NCBI GenBank assembly: GCA_026225475.1
Contig: JAMFSU010000006.1
Coordinates: 1-59,338 of the forward strand
DNA from: Duganella sp.
GTDB taxonomy: Bacteria; Pseudomonadota; Gammaproteobacteria; Burkholderiales; Burkholderiaceae_D
DNA: 59,338 nt
Direction of reading: 5' to 3'
The notes beneath the pieces are model-generated. The model saw nothing but the letters and a program-made list of their open reading frames with translations, did no database searches and was not told the origin of the DNA. Shown here one piece after another: positions 17,973 to 26,840 of this stretch; position 1 is the first letter of the stretch; every line of letters begins with the position of its first letter. A program made the translations under genes and the position numbers.

Positions 17973-19310
17973 TCAGGTCAGCTTGTTTTTGGCCAACGGC
18001 GGGTTCTTGGCAAAGTATTTCTTGATGCCGGTCATGATGGCATCGGCCATGTTGTCTTGATAATTGTTGTCGGTCAGCTTGGCTTCTTCTTCTGGATTCG
18101 AAATGAAGGCGGTTTCAATCAAGATGCTCGGGATATCCGGTGCTTTCAGCACGGCGAAGCCAGCTTGTTCAACAGCGCCGCGATGCAGTTTGTTGATGCC
18201 GCCGATTTCATTGAGCACGGCCTTGCCGACGCGCAGGCTGTCGTTGATCTGCGCCGTGGTCGACAAGTCCAGCAAGACGCTGGCGAGTTGGCGGTCATGG
18301 GTTTTGATATTGACGCCGCCGATCATGTCGGCCGAGTTTTCCTTGTTGGCCAGCCAGCGCGCTGCCGTTGAGCTGGCGCCTTTTTCCGATAGGGCGAAGA
18401 CCGATGAGCCGCGCGCAGTCGGTTGCACGAAGGCATCGGCGTGGATCGAGACGAACAGGTCGGCCTGCACCTTGCGCGCCTTTTGCACGCGCATGCCGAG
18501 CGGCACGAAGAAGTCGGCATCACGCGTGAGCATGACGCGCATATTCGGTTGTTCTTCGATTTTTTTCTTGAGACGTTTGGCAATCGACAGCACTACGTCT
18601 TTTTCGCGGTTGCCACGGGCACCGATGGCGCCGGGATCTTCACCACCGTGACCGGGATCGAGCGCAATCGTGATCATGCGCGTCAATTGCAGCTTGGGTT
18701 CGTTGGCCGGTGTCGCCTTGGCCACTGGCGTGTCGTCCTCTGCCGCAGCAGCCTTGTTGTCCGGCTTGGCTTCGGCCAGTGCCGGCGGCGCTTCGGCTGG
18801 CAGATCCTTGGGCCAGTTGCCCTTCTGGATCAGCGCGGCAATCGGATCGGCCGGGGCGGCTGGGTAGAGATCGATGACGAAGCGGTACTTGTAATCGCCG
18901 ATCGGTTCCAGCGTAAATACCTGCGGCTTGATTTCTTCTTTCAGGTCAAATACCAGGCGCACCACACTCGGCCGGTTCTGGCCGACGCGCACCTGCTTGA
19001 TGTAAGGATCGTTGGGCTGAATCTTGGCGACCAGGTCTTTGATGGTCGAATTGAGATCGATACCCTCGATGTCGACGACCAGCCGTTCCGGGTTCTTGAC
19101 GATGAAATGGGAGACTTTGAGGTTGCTGTCGTTTTCCAGCGTGACGCGGGTATAGTCCTCGGATGGCCACACGCGTACCGCCAACAGTTGCGAAGCTAGC
19201 GCCGGCATCGGTGTCAAGACGGAGACGAGGAGCGTGCCGCCGGCCTTGAGGATGGTACGGCGGGTCCTGGATTTTAGAGGTTTGGTGCGAATTTCAGTCG
19301 TGCTAGGCAT
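17973..19310 (-). CDS. amiC: N-acetylmuramoyl-L-alanine amidase (AmiC type, Tat-exported)
   Basis: This periplasmic amidase cleaves the amide bond between MurNAc and the stem peptide during septum splitting. The 445-residue protein starts with a long N-region and a twin-arginine motif (SRTRRTILKAGG) before a hydrophobic stretch, cleaved near ALA-SQ. An AMIN domain (~40-150) for septal targeting follows. After a Pro/Ala-rich linker comes the Amidase_3 zinc domain: LDPGHGGEDPGAIG, the SIHADAF histidine motif and the catalytic-Glu segment ILIETAFISNPEEE. The start overlaps the tsaE 3' end by 37 bases, so the two are translationally linked. The order tsaE-amiC is common in proteobacteria. Confidence 0.95.
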   Translation of the reverse strand: MPSTTEIRTKPLKSRTRRTILKAGGTLLVSVLTPMPALASQLLAVRVWPSEDYTRVTLENDSNLKVSHFIVKNPERLVVDIEGIDLNSTIKDLVAKIQPNDPYIKQVRVGQNRPSVVRLVFDLKEEIKPQVFTLEPIGDYKYRFVIDLYPAAPADPIAALIQKGNWPKDLPAEAPPALAEAKPDNKAAAAEDDTPVAKATPANEPKLQLTRMITIALDPGHGGEDPGAIGARGNREKDVVLSIAKRLKKKIEEQPNMRVMLTRDADFFVPLGMRVQKARKVQADLFVSIHADAFVQPTARGSSVFALSEKGASSTAARWLANKENSADMIGGVNIKTHDRQLASVLLDLSTTAQINDSLRVGKAVLNEIGGINKLHRGAVEQAGFAVLKAPDIPSILIETAFISNPEEEAKLTDNNYQDNMADAIMTGIKKYFAKNPPLAKNKLT

Positions 19311-19759
19311 TGATGACCTTTGTCAGACAACGCTCGTAATTCTACATCACGTCCGTGTCCAGCAACTGTTAGATGGATTTCTATGTCGGGGGTGGGCAAC
19401 ACTGATTGGCCTTTTTCGGGCCATTCGACGATACAGATCGTGGTTTCGTTGAAATGTTCACGAAATCCGGCTTCCAGAAACTCTTCCGCACTGACCATGC
19501 GGTAGAGATCAAAGTGGATAACGGTTACCATGCGCTCTGCGAGCTTCACCGTATAGGGTTCGGCCAGCGTGTAAGTCGGGCTTTTGACGCGACCCTGATA
19601 GCCGGCAGCATGCAGCAGCGCGCGCGTGAGTGCGGTTTTGCCGGCGCCAAGGTCGCCATGCAGGTAGATGGCCAGGCCGGGCGCAAGCGCCACGGCCAGT
19701 GCTGCGCCTAGTGCTGCGGTGCCGGCTTCGTCCTGTAAATGGGTATGGTAGAGCTGCAT
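19274..19759 (-). CDS. tsaE: tRNA threonylcarbamoyladenosine biosynthesis ATPase TsaE
   Basis: TsaE is the small ATPase that works with TsaB, TsaC and TsaD to make t6A37 in ANN-reading tRNAs. The 161-residue protein starts at the ATG at 19759. The P-loop is YLHGDLGAGKTALTRALL (Walker A GDLGAGKT). Further family motifs are SPTYTLAEPY, HFDLYRM and IVEWPEKG, all in order. A longer frame to 19828 runs into the queG promoter and is not supported. The gene is divergent from queG, with only 34 bases between start codons, so their promoters overlap neighbouring coding sequence or each other. TsaD is encoded in the same window at 30.8 kb. Confidence 0.95.
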   Translation of the reverse strand: MQLYHTHLQDEAGTAALGAALAVALAPGLAIYLHGDLGAGKTALTRALLHAAGYQGRVKSPTYTLAEPYTVKLAERMVTVIHFDLYRMVSAEEFLEAGFREHFNETTICIVEWPEKGQSVLPTPDIEIHLTVAGHGRDVELRALSDKGHQCLARLKFAPNL

Positions 19760-19793
19760 AATTTTTTCAAATCGATTCAATAGCTGCGATTTT

Positions 19794-20879
19794 ATGGACG
19801 ACCTAGCTGCACTTGCCGATTCCATCAAAGCCTGGGGCCGCGCACTCGGCTTTGCCGACCTGCGCGTGGCCGATGTCGACCTGTCGCATCGCGAGGCCGG
19901 TTTTCAGGCTTGGCTGGACAAGGGCTATCACGGCGAGATGGATTATATGGCAAGCCACGGCATGAAGCGCGCACGACCTGCCGAATTGGTGCCGGGCACG
20001 CTCCGGGTAATCACTGCGCGCATGCCCTATTTGCCGCGCGAGGCTGCGGCCGGGGCCAGCGATTGGCGTGAGCAGGAACAGATACGCGGTGCCGACGGCG
20101 CTGCCGCAGTCGTGTCGGTCTATGCCCGTGGGCGCGACTATCACAAGGTCTTGCGCGCCCGTTTGCAGCAACTGGCCAGCCGCATCGAACAACAAATCGG
20201 CCCGTTCGGCTATCGCGTGTTCACCGATTCGGCGCCGGTCATGGAGGTGGCATTGGCCGAGAAAGCCGGTCTCGGCTGGCGTGGCAAGCATACCTTACTG
20301 CTCAATCGGGAAGCCGGCTCGATGTTTTTTCTCGGCGAGCTGTTCACCGACCTGGCCTTGCCGGTGGATGAGCCCATCACGCCACATTGCGGTCAGTGCC
20401 GTGCCTGCATCGATGTTTGCCCGACCCAGGCCATTGTGGCGCCGTACGAACTCGATGCGCGTCGGTGCATTTCCTATCTGACCATTGAACTCAAGGGCAG
20501 CATTCCGGTGGAGTTGCGCAGCCTGATCGGCAACCGTGTTTATGGTTGCGATGACTGCCAGTTGTATTGTCCCTGGAATAAGTTTGCGCAGCGTACCACC
20601 CTGCCGGATTTCGACGTGCGGCATGGTCTCGATCAAGTCAGTCTGGTGGCACTGTTGAACTGGAGTGAAGAGGATTTCAGCCGCAATACCGAAGGCAGCG
20701 CGATCCGTCGCATCGGTCACGAGCGCTGGTTGCGCAATATGGCGGTGGGTTTGGGTAATGCTGCCCGCAGCCATAATGGTGATCCGGTCATCGTCGCGGC
20801 CTTGCAGGGACGTTTGACGCACGACTCGGCATTGGTGCGGGAACACGTGCAGTGGGCCTTGCTCCAGCACGCGTCTTGA
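19794..20879 (+). CDS. queG: Epoxyqueuosine reductase QueG
   Basis: QueG is the cobalamin-dependent iron-sulfur enzyme that reduces epoxyqueuosine to queuosine at the tRNA wobble position, in the cytoplasm. The 361-residue frame contains the DUF1730-type N-terminal part (KGYHGEMDYMASHGMKR, DSAPVMEVALAEKAGLGW) and the ferredoxin-like double cluster. The first cluster is CGQCRACIDVCPT and the second is YGCDDCQLYCPWN. The C-terminal HEAT-like part is WLRNMAVGLGNA. Length is normal. It ends four bases before the converging AEC gene stop. Confidence 0.96.
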   Translation: MDDLAALADSIKAWGRALGFADLRVADVDLSHREAGFQAWLDKGYHGEMDYMASHGMKRARPAELVPGTLRVITARMPYLPREAAAGASDWREQEQIRGADGAAAVVSVYARGRDYHKVLRARLQQLASRIEQQIGPFGYRVFTDSAPVMEVALAEKAGLGWRGKHTLLLNREAGSMFFLGELFTDLALPVDEPITPHCGQCRACIDVCPTQAIVAPYELDARRCISYLTIELKGSIPVELRSLIGNRVYGCDDCQLYCPWNKFAQRTTLPDFDVRHGLDQVSLVALLNWSEEDFSRNTEGSAIRRIGHERWLRNMAVGLGNAARSHNGDPVIVAALQGRLTHDSALVREHVQWALLQHAS

Positions 20880-20883
20880 AAAA

Positions 20884-21774
20884 TTAGTGCACCAGTGTCA
20901 GCCAGAAGGGAATCGTCACTGCCGACACCAAGGTGCCTAGCGAGACCAGGAAGGCAGTGATCGGGCCGTTGCCACCCATGCGCACGGCCAGGATATAGCA
21001 GCTCGATGCGGTTGGCAGGGCGCAAAACAGCACCACAATCTGCAATTGCAGCATTGGCAGGCCATACCAGCGCCCGAGTCCATACGCGACAGCGGGCACG
21101 GCCAGCAACTTGATCGCACTTAGGTAGGCGGCCATCAGCTTATTGTGATGTGCACCTTCCAGGCGCAGGCCGGCACCGACCATCAGCAAACCCAGTGCCA
21201 GCGAGGCGCTACCCAGGCGCGACAGCACTGCGCTGGCGACTTCCGGCAGGTGCAGGCCGGCGACGCTGAACAGCAGGCCGCTGGCGGTGGCAATGAGCAG
21301 CGGGTTCTTGGTTAGCTCCTTGAAGACATTGCCACTGCGGTGGGCCAGCGAGTGCACTGCCGCGACATTGCACAAGGGCACGCCAAAACCCAGCAGCAAG
21401 GCCATTAGCCCGGCACCTTCTTCACCGGCCAAGCGGGTGGCGATGGCGAGTGCGATATAGGAGTTGAAACGGTAGGCGGTCTGCATGCCCGATTCATAGA
21501 CCATCGGTGCCGCCTTGATGAGCGGTTTGCCGACCCAGGTCAAGCCGATGCCTGCAATGGTGGCCAGCATGCCAACCTGAATCAGGTGACCGGTGCTTTC
21601 AAAATGCAATTGCAGCCGTGCGGTAGCGTGGAATAGCAGAGCCGGAAACAACAGGTAGTACACCAGCTTTTCGGTGCCGGACCAGAACTGCTCGCCCCAA
21701 TTGGTAATGCGAAACAGCACCACGCCCAGCAAAATGAGCGAAAAATCAGGAAGCAGCAGCGAAAAGACTTGCAT
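20884..21774 (-). CDS. AEC family permease (auxin efflux carrier/MdcF-like)
   Basis: This is a 296-residue polytopic membrane protein with about ten hydrophobic segments. The N-terminal VLFRITNWG region, the central GFGVPLCNVAAV segment and the C-terminal FLVSLGTLVSAVTIPFW end are typical of the AEC family, to which the malonate carrier MdcF belongs. It starts 6 bases after the stop of the DctR-like regulator gene. The apparent order is sensor kinase - regulator - permease in one operon. By context it probably moves an organic acid or related anion. Substrate and direction are inference. Confidence 0.88.
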   Translation of the reverse strand: MQVFSLLLPDFSLILLGVVLFRITNWGEQFWSGTEKLVYYLLFPALLFHATARLQLHFESTGHLIQVGMLATIAGIGLTWVGKPLIKAAPMVYESGMQTAYRFNSYIALAIATRLAGEEGAGLMALLLGFGVPLCNVAAVHSLAHRSGNVFKELTKNPLLIATASGLLFSVAGLHLPEVASAVLSRLGSASLALGLLMVGAGLRLEGAHHNKLMAAYLSAIKLLAVPAVAYGLGRWYGLPMLQLQIVVLFCALPTASSCYILAVRMGGNGPITAFLVSLGTLVSAVTIPFWLTLVH

Positions 21775-21780
21775 CGATGG

Positions 21781-22371
21781 TTATTTCAGTAAGCGCGCCA
21801 GTTCGACGGCAGTTTTGACATTCATCTTGTCGAAAATATGGGCGCGGTGGACTTCCACTGTGCGCATGCTGATGCCGAGGTCATCGGCAATGACCTTGTT
21901 CATCTTGCCCGCCAGAATCAGGTCGAGTACTTCGCGTTCGCGTGTTGACAGAGCTTCCAGACGCATCTGGATGGCATCCTGCTCGCCGGTGCCGCACGAG
22001 GCCTGCAGTGCTTCCAGCACGCGGTCCATCAATTGATTGTCGTTGAACGGTTTTTCAAAGAAATCGAAAGCGCCGTTCTTGAGCATATCGACGGCCATTG
22101 GCACGTCGCCATGGCCGGTCAGGAAAATCACTGGACGGCGGCGCGTGATGCCGCGTTGCGCCAGTTGGTCAAACAGCGCCACGCCACTCAGATCGGGCAT
22201 GCGCACGTCGAGCAGTATGCATTCGCCCTGGACGTCGAATTGGCTAGCTTGTGCCATGGCGGCCAGGAATGCTGCGCCGCTGGCATAGGCGGTGGCGGCA
22301 ATGGCGCGTGACTGTGCCAGCCATGTCAGGGAATCGCGAATGATTTCTTCGTCGTCAACAATGTGCAGCAT
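21781..22371 (-). CDS. FixJ/DctR-type response regulator
   Basis: This is a 196-residue cytoplasmic transcription regulator. The receiver domain (~1-120) has acidic residues DDEE at 6-9, the phosphorylation site D55 in LLDVRMPD, the T in FLTGHGD and the lysine in EKPF. The C-terminal LuxR/FixJ HTH (~130-195) reads STREREVLDLILAGKMNKVIADDLGISMRTVEVHR. It is partnered with the PAS histidine kinase 46 bases upstream. The pair resembles DctS/DctR that control C4-dicarboxylate uptake in Rhodobacter and relatives. A divergent dctP-like gene lies on the other side of the kinase gene, which supports this role. Confidence 0.9.
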   Translation of the reverse strand: MLHIVDDEEIIRDSLTWLAQSRAIAATAYASGAAFLAAMAQASQFDVQGECILLDVRMPDLSGVALFDQLAQRGITRRRPVIFLTGHGDVPMAVDMLKNGAFDFFEKPFNDNQLMDRVLEALQASCGTGEQDAIQMRLEALSTREREVLDLILAGKMNKVIADDLGISMRTVEVHRAHIFDKMNVKTAVELARLLK

Positions 22372-22417
22372 TGCTTGATCTGGGTTTGGTTAAGAAGTGT
22401 CGCTGCGGGCAGGGGGC

Positions 22418-24433
22418 CTAGGCCCTGTTGCCGGCACCCAGTACGGGCAGGGTGAACCGGAAGATTGTACCGCCTGCCGGGTTGTTGGCATAGGTTAACG
22501 TGCCGCCATGGAACTCGATTGTGGTGCGGCAAATGTTGAGTCCCATGCCCATGCCGTCGGCCTTGGTTGAAAAGAAGGGCGAAAACAAACCGGCAGCGAC
22601 TTCTGGTGCAATGCCGTGGCCTTGATCGATGACTTCTACCATGACCGCTTCTGGCGCATCGGGCATCTGTTCACGCGAAGCAACGATGCGCAGGATGCGG
22701 CGTTGCGGTGCCACCGCAGCCATGGCTTGAATCGCATTGCGGGTCAGGTTCAGTACCACTTGTTCGAGCAGCACGGTGTCGCCGAGCACGCTCGGCAAGG
22801 TCGGCGGGATCGTGGTCTGCAGCACCACCAGGAACTGTTGTGCCTGCAACTCGATCAAGGGCGCGATGTTGTCGACGATATTCTTGATTGACACCGGCTG
22901 GCGGGTCGGTTCGCGCTTTTTGACGAATTGATGGACGCTGCGAATCACATGGCCGGCGCGTTGCGCCTGGGCATTGATCTTTTCCAGTGCCGGCTCCAGC
23001 ATGGCCGGATCGAGCGTGTCGTTGTGCATCATGTTGAGCGCGCCGGTGGTATAGCTGGAGATTGCCGCCAGCGGTTGATTCAATTCGTGCGCCAACGTCG
23101 AGGCGATTTCACCCATGCTGGCCAGGCGTGCGCTGGCTTGCAGTTTTTCTTCCTGGATCCGATTCAGGTCTTCGGCGCGCTTGCGTTCGCTGATGTCGAG
23201 GATGGAACCCATCCAGCCGGTTTGCTTGCCATGTTGGTCGACCAACGGCGACTCGAAGATGAGCACAGGAAAACGTTCGCCATCCAGACGCTGGAAAATC
23301 GTTTCAAACTGCGGCGTGACGCGTCCTGCCAGTACTTTGGAAAAGCGCTCCTGATATTCGTCCATGGCTTCCGGCGCCCAATAAGGCATGGGCGGAACGG
23401 TGCCGACCAGTTTTTCAGCGTCAATGCCGACCATCTTGCAGAACGCCGGATTGACGTAGGTGATGCGGCCTGCCAGATCGCGCGCGCGCATGCCGGTGAC
23501 CAGCGAGTTTTCCATGGCGCTGCGAAACGCCACTTCATTGACCAGTGCACCTTCGGCGGTCATGCGGCGATTGATGTCGCGCCACAGGGCCCACAGGCTC
23601 CATAACAGACCGAGCGAGAGCACGATCACCGATCCCACCAGCAGATTGGGTAACAGTTTCGGCGCGCTTTTAGTGCTATTGGTGTGTAGTCGCAAGGTCA
23701 AGCCTGGCAGCTCCAGTTCACGCCGGTGGGTGTATACGTTCAAGCCAGGTCCGCCGGCGGTGCGGCGCGCCACTACCTTGTCGTCGGTGTCGGTGAGGAC
23801 GATTTCGTTGTCCTGGGCAAACCACCAAGGCACCATTTCATTGAGCACGCGCGTTACTGAATAGCTGGCAACCAGGCTACCGACATAGCGATGGTCGCGA
23901 AACAAGGGGATGTGGTAGTCCATGAGGATCGGTTCTGCAATGCCATTGGCCGCTGCCGGGGCGCTATACAGCGGGCGCCGGATGGTGCGCGTATGCAATT
24001 CTGTTTCCTGCGACACCGGTGGCAGTTCGCTGCGTGCAATCGGGAAGTCATCGGTCGAGGACAGCGGCTTGCCATCGCTATCGAACCAGGTCACGCGGTA
24101 GAGTTCGCGGTTGTTGCTCAGCAAGGCGCTCAGGCGGTTGCGGAATTGTTCTTTATTGAGGCGATCATTGACGATGTCGCGGCCGATCAGGCGCATGCTT
24201 TCATCATCACGGCTGAGCTGAAAACGGATTGCCTGTTCCACCCAGAGTGAATCGGCAATCAATTGTTCCTGGCGCTCGCTGGACTCCATTTGCTGGGCCT
24301 GTCGTGGTAGCCAGATTAATGTGGTCAGGAACAGCAGTACCAGCAGAATGGGGATGGCCCAGCGTAAGGTATGCCGGCGGCTTGGCGACAGCATTTGTGA
24401 CAGCGACGATGAGGGGTGTTGCGACTGATTCAT
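22418..24433 (-). CDS. PAS sensor histidine kinase, DctS-like
   Basis: This is a 671-residue inner-membrane kinase. TM1 is at ~24-43 and TM2 at ~262-284, enclosing a ~215-residue periplasmic sensor with PDC/Cache-like features (YRVTWFDSDGKPLSS, MDYHIPLFRDHRYVGSLVASY). This resembles the sensing domain of C4-dicarboxylate kinases. A cytoplasmic PAS domain follows (~300-420, ITYVNPAFCKMVGID). The H-box is ASTLAHELNQPLAAISSY with the phospho-accepting His at ~449. An HATPase domain with DQGHGI and GMGMGLNICRTTIEFHGG ends the protein. The start at 24433 avoids an eight-codon extension. It heads the apparent operon with the response regulator and AEC permease. Confidence 0.92.
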   Translation of the reverse strand: MNQSQHPSSSLSQMLSPSRRHTLRWAIPILLVLLFLTTLIWLPRQAQQMESSERQEQLIADSLWVEQAIRFQLSRDDESMRLIGRDIVNDRLNKEQFRNRLSALLSNNRELYRVTWFDSDGKPLSSTDDFPIARSELPPVSQETELHTRTIRRPLYSAPAAANGIAEPILMDYHIPLFRDHRYVGSLVASYSVTRVLNEMVPWWFAQDNEIVLTDTDDKVVARRTAGGPGLNVYTHRRELELPGLTLRLHTNSTKSAPKLLPNLLVGSVIVLSLGLLWSLWALWRDINRRMTAEGALVNEVAFRSAMENSLVTGMRARDLAGRITYVNPAFCKMVGIDAEKLVGTVPPMPYWAPEAMDEYQERFSKVLAGRVTPQFETIFQRLDGERFPVLIFESPLVDQHGKQTGWMGSILDISERKRAEDLNRIQEEKLQASARLASMGEIASTLAHELNQPLAAISSYTTGALNMMHNDTLDPAMLEPALEKINAQAQRAGHVIRSVHQFVKKREPTRQPVSIKNIVDNIAPLIELQAQQFLVVLQTTIPPTLPSVLGDTVLLEQVVLNLTRNAIQAMAAVAPQRRILRIVASREQMPDAPEAVMVEVIDQGHGIAPEVAAGLFSPFFSTKADGMGMGLNICRTTIEFHGGTLTYANNPAGGTIFRFTLPVLGAGNRA

Positions 24434-24504
24434 GTGGCTTGGTGGGCAGCGCTTCATTTAATGTAGATTGATCAGCAGCATTGTTGCGATGCGCCATCGA
24501 CAAA

Positions 24505-24518
24505 TGTGGTTTTCCACA
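24505..24518. promoter_or_regulatory. Inverted repeat between dctS-like and dctP-like genes
   Basis: TGTGG-TTTT-CCACA is a 14-base inverted repeat in the 183-base gap between the divergent sensor kinase and DctP genes. It is a candidate binding site for the adjacent FixJ-type regulator. A stem in RNA is equally possible. Confidence 0.35.
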
Positions 24519-24616
24519 GTTGTGACAGGTCTCATGCATGTCAAAATGCCGCTCAAGTCAAGGATTGTAGGGCGTGCGAGCCCTCTTTGCCATGATTCCA
24601 ATAAAAAAGGGACACC

Positions 24617-25630
24617 ATGAAACGCAGGTCTTTGCTCAAGGCATCGTGCGCCGCGGCGCTGATGGCCGCACGCGGCGCCAGGGCGCAGGCACAATCGCCG
24701 ATTATCATCAAGTTCAGCCATGTGGTGGCCGGCAACACGCCCAAGGGAAAAGCTGCCGAACGTTTCAAGCTGCTGGCTGAGCAGGCTACCAAAGGCCGGG
24801 TCAGGATCGAGGTCTATCCAAACAGCACGTTGTACAAGGACAAGGAAGAACTGGAAGCGTTGCAATTGGGGGCGGTGCAGATGCTGGCGCCATCGCTGGC
24901 CAAGTTCGGTCCGTTCGGCGTGAAGGAATTCGAGATCTTCGATCTGCCTTATATTTTCCCAGGCAAAGAGGTGCTGTATCGCGTCACCGACGGTCCGATC
25001 GGCCGCGATCTGTTCAGGAAACTCGAGCCCAAGGGTATCACCGGCCTGGCGTATTGGGACAATGGTTTCAAGGTCATGTCGGCCAACCGGCCACTGCATC
25101 TGCCCAAGGACTTTCGGGGCTTGAAGATGCGCATCCAGTCGTCCAAGGTACTCGATGCACAGATGCGTGCGCTCGGTGCCAGTCCGCAGGTGCTGGCGTT
25201 TTCCGAGGTGTATCAGGCCTTGCAGACCGGCGTGGTGGATGGCACCGAAAATCCGCCATCCAATTTGTTTTCACAAAAAATGTATGAAGTGCAAAAGCAT
25301 GTGACGGTGTCCGATCATGGCTATCTGGGCTATGCCGTGATCGTCAACAAGAAGTTCTGGGATGGCCTGCCTTCGGATATCCGCGATGCCTTGCAAGCAG
25401 CGATGAAAGAAGCCACCCAGTACGCCAATGCGATTGCTCAGCAAGAAAACGATGCCGCGCTGGTGGCGCTGCAAAAGACCGGCAAGACCACGATTTATCG
25501 GCTGTCCGATGCGGAAAAGCTGGAGTGGCGCAAAGCCTTGTTGCCGGTACAGAAGCAGGCGGAAGAAAGAATCGGCAAGGACTGGATCGCTGCCGTCAAT
25601 CGCGAAGCTGCGGCAGTGGCGGGAAAGTGA
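24617..25630 (+). CDS. dctP: TRAP transporter solute-binding protein DctP
   Basis: This is a periplasmic ligand-binding protein of TRAP transporters, which carry C4-dicarboxylates and other carboxylates. The 337-residue protein begins with a signal peptide (MKRRSLLKASCAAALMAARG, ending near RAQAQ). Family motifs follow: IIKFSHVVAGNTPKGKAAERF, NSTLYKDKEELEALQLGAVQM, the FRGLKMRIQSSKV segment with the carboxylate-binding Arg, and DGTENPPSNLFSQKMYEVQKH. The ATG at 24617 has AAGGGA upstream. No dctQ or dctM follows: 483 bases of non-coding DNA and a gene on the other strand come next. It may serve a TRAP membrane pair elsewhere or act as a co-sensor for the divergent kinase. Confidence 0.94.
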   Translation: MKRRSLLKASCAAALMAARGARAQAQSPIIIKFSHVVAGNTPKGKAAERFKLLAEQATKGRVRIEVYPNSTLYKDKEELEALQLGAVQMLAPSLAKFGPFGVKEFEIFDLPYIFPGKEVLYRVTDGPIGRDLFRKLEPKGITGLAYWDNGFKVMSANRPLHLPKDFRGLKMRIQSSKVLDAQMRALGASPQVLAFSEVYQALQTGVVDGTENPPSNLFSQKMYEVQKHVTVSDHGYLGYAVIVNKKFWDGLPSDIRDALQAAMKEATQYANAIAQQENDAALVALQKTGKTTIYRLSDAEKLEWRKALLPVQKQAEERIGKDWIAAVNREAAAVAGK

Positions 25631-25860
25631 GCCCGCAATGGCGCGCAGCCATCAATTTGTTGCTGAGCTGAATTGGTGTTGGCATTCGCATTTGCGGCGC
25701 AGGTACTTTTGTTGCCTTAACAGGTTCAGTGTTGTTGCTTTAACTCATCTATATCTGTTTGCGGGATTGAAAATCTGGCCGCAAACCCACGTAGTAAAAG
25801 GATATTTTCCCTTCGGCAAGGTTTGTGGCGAGGGCATTTTTATTTGCGCAAAAAAATACT

Positions 25861-26105
25861 TTGAATGCGTAGAAACTGCTGGTACAGTGCGATTTCGTCA
25901 AGAATGACGGTCAGGTTTCATCGTCGCAGTATTGCTTGCGTTCAAGACTGCACGAAGTGGTTTCTAAGGAATATTCAAGTGGGTGGTGTATAACAAACGG
26001 TATTGATACCGAGGATACTGAGGAGATGCTGGCTCAAGAAGCTGTCTAAACAGCCGGGGCCTGCGAGTGAATTTGGGGCGCATCGCAAGATGCGCCCTTT
26101 TTATT
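25861..26105 (+). ncRNA. Candidate small RNA in the dctP-VOC gap
   Basis: The 483-base gap after dctP contains no convincing gene. It does hold a sigma-70-like promoter, TTGAAT (25861-25866), a 16-base spacer and TACAGT (25883-25888). A strong intrinsic terminator on the same strand follows: GGGCGCATC (26076-26084), a GCAA loop, GATGCGCCC (26089-26097) and TTTTT. Transcription between them would give an RNA of about 210 bases. A seven-residue ORF (ATG at 26025) lies inside. I cannot match it to a known RNA family. The terminator could alternatively be that of dctP. Confidence 0.4.
26075..26105 (+). terminator. Intrinsic terminator (plus strand)
   Basis: A 9-bp perfect GC-rich stem with GCAA tetraloop is followed by TTTTTATTT. 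It is 445 bases beyond the dctP stop and just before the convergent VOC gene. Confidence 0.85.
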
Positions 26106-26113
26106 TGTGCCGT

Positions 26114-26770
26114 TCAGTCGCTTAGTCCCAGCGGATGCAGGCCGCTTGGCGTTTGAATCAGTGCCAGCAGGTGCGCATGCTGACCCGACGCTGGCGTGTG
26201 CAGCGGCAGGTGACTTTGCAGGCCGATTGCTTGCAAGGCTTCCTTCAACAGGGCAGCCTTCGGGTGAAAGCCCTCCAGGCTGACCAGAGAGCAGCCCAGA
26301 TCGGGCATATTGTCGGTCGGGTGCACGCCGTTGTGCCATTGAATCAGGCTGGGCATGATGCCATCGAACAGCAACTGGCCGTCGGCCGGAATAGTGATTT
26401 GCCATTGCAAGGCGCTGCGTTGCATGTCCTCAATTACCCCCAAAGGCATTTGTGTTGCGGCAAGCGCGGCGGCGATGTCGTCAGTGCGCGCCACCCAGGT
26501 CGCCAGGCGCGGGTGACTACCCGCATCGAGCTGGTCCAGGCCGAACCAGCGTGGTCGTGCTACGGGCAATGGTGCTGCCGGGTTGATGGCGATCACTTCC
26601 AGATAAAAACTATGTCCCAGTTTGAGCACGGCATTGTGTGTGCCCATGCGCACATGGTCGCCGCCGATGGGGGGCGTGATGCCTAGGGTTTGTTCGATGT
26701 AGGCAATGCCTGCGGCAAGTGTCGGCGCGGTGACGACAAGGTGATCAGCGTAACTGATGGGCATGGGCAA
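26114..26770 (-). CDS. VOC/glyoxalase-like domain protein
   Basis: This is a 218-residue cytoplasmic protein. The N-terminal pattern YADHLVVTAPTLAAGIAYIEQTLGI followed by GGDHVRMGTHNAVLKLGHSFYLEVIAINP is that of the Glyoxalase_3-like (VOC superfamily) proteins: a His near the start, then G-T-H-N and a YLEVI strand with the metal-ligand Glu. A second half with SLIQWHNGVHPTDNMPDLG completes the paired beta-alpha-beta modules. The reaction is unknown; VOC members include dioxygenases, lyases and resistance proteins. Starts at 26770 and 26764 (two Met codons two residues apart) are both possible; no clear ribosome binding site decides. It is divergent from ogt. Confidence 0.75.
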   Translation of the reverse strand: MPMPISYADHLVVTAPTLAAGIAYIEQTLGITPPIGGDHVRMGTHNAVLKLGHSFYLEVIAINPAAPLPVARPRWFGLDQLDAGSHPRLATWVARTDDIAAALAATQMPLGVIEDMQRSALQWQITIPADGQLLFDGIMPSLIQWHNGVHPTDNMPDLGCSLVSLEGFHPKAALLKEALQAIGLQSHLPLHTPASGQHAHLLALIQTPSGLHPLGLSD

Positions 26771-26840
26771 TCGCGTAGAAGGTCAATGAAGACAACTGCT
26801 TGCAGCTGCCGGGGTTGTGCTTAAATAGTGTATTGTTTTT

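Noticed and set aside
25428..25907. A 159-codon frame overlapping the dctP end and running into the gap
   Set aside because: The first half is a dctP shadow, the rest has no motifs and no start signal after the dctP stop.
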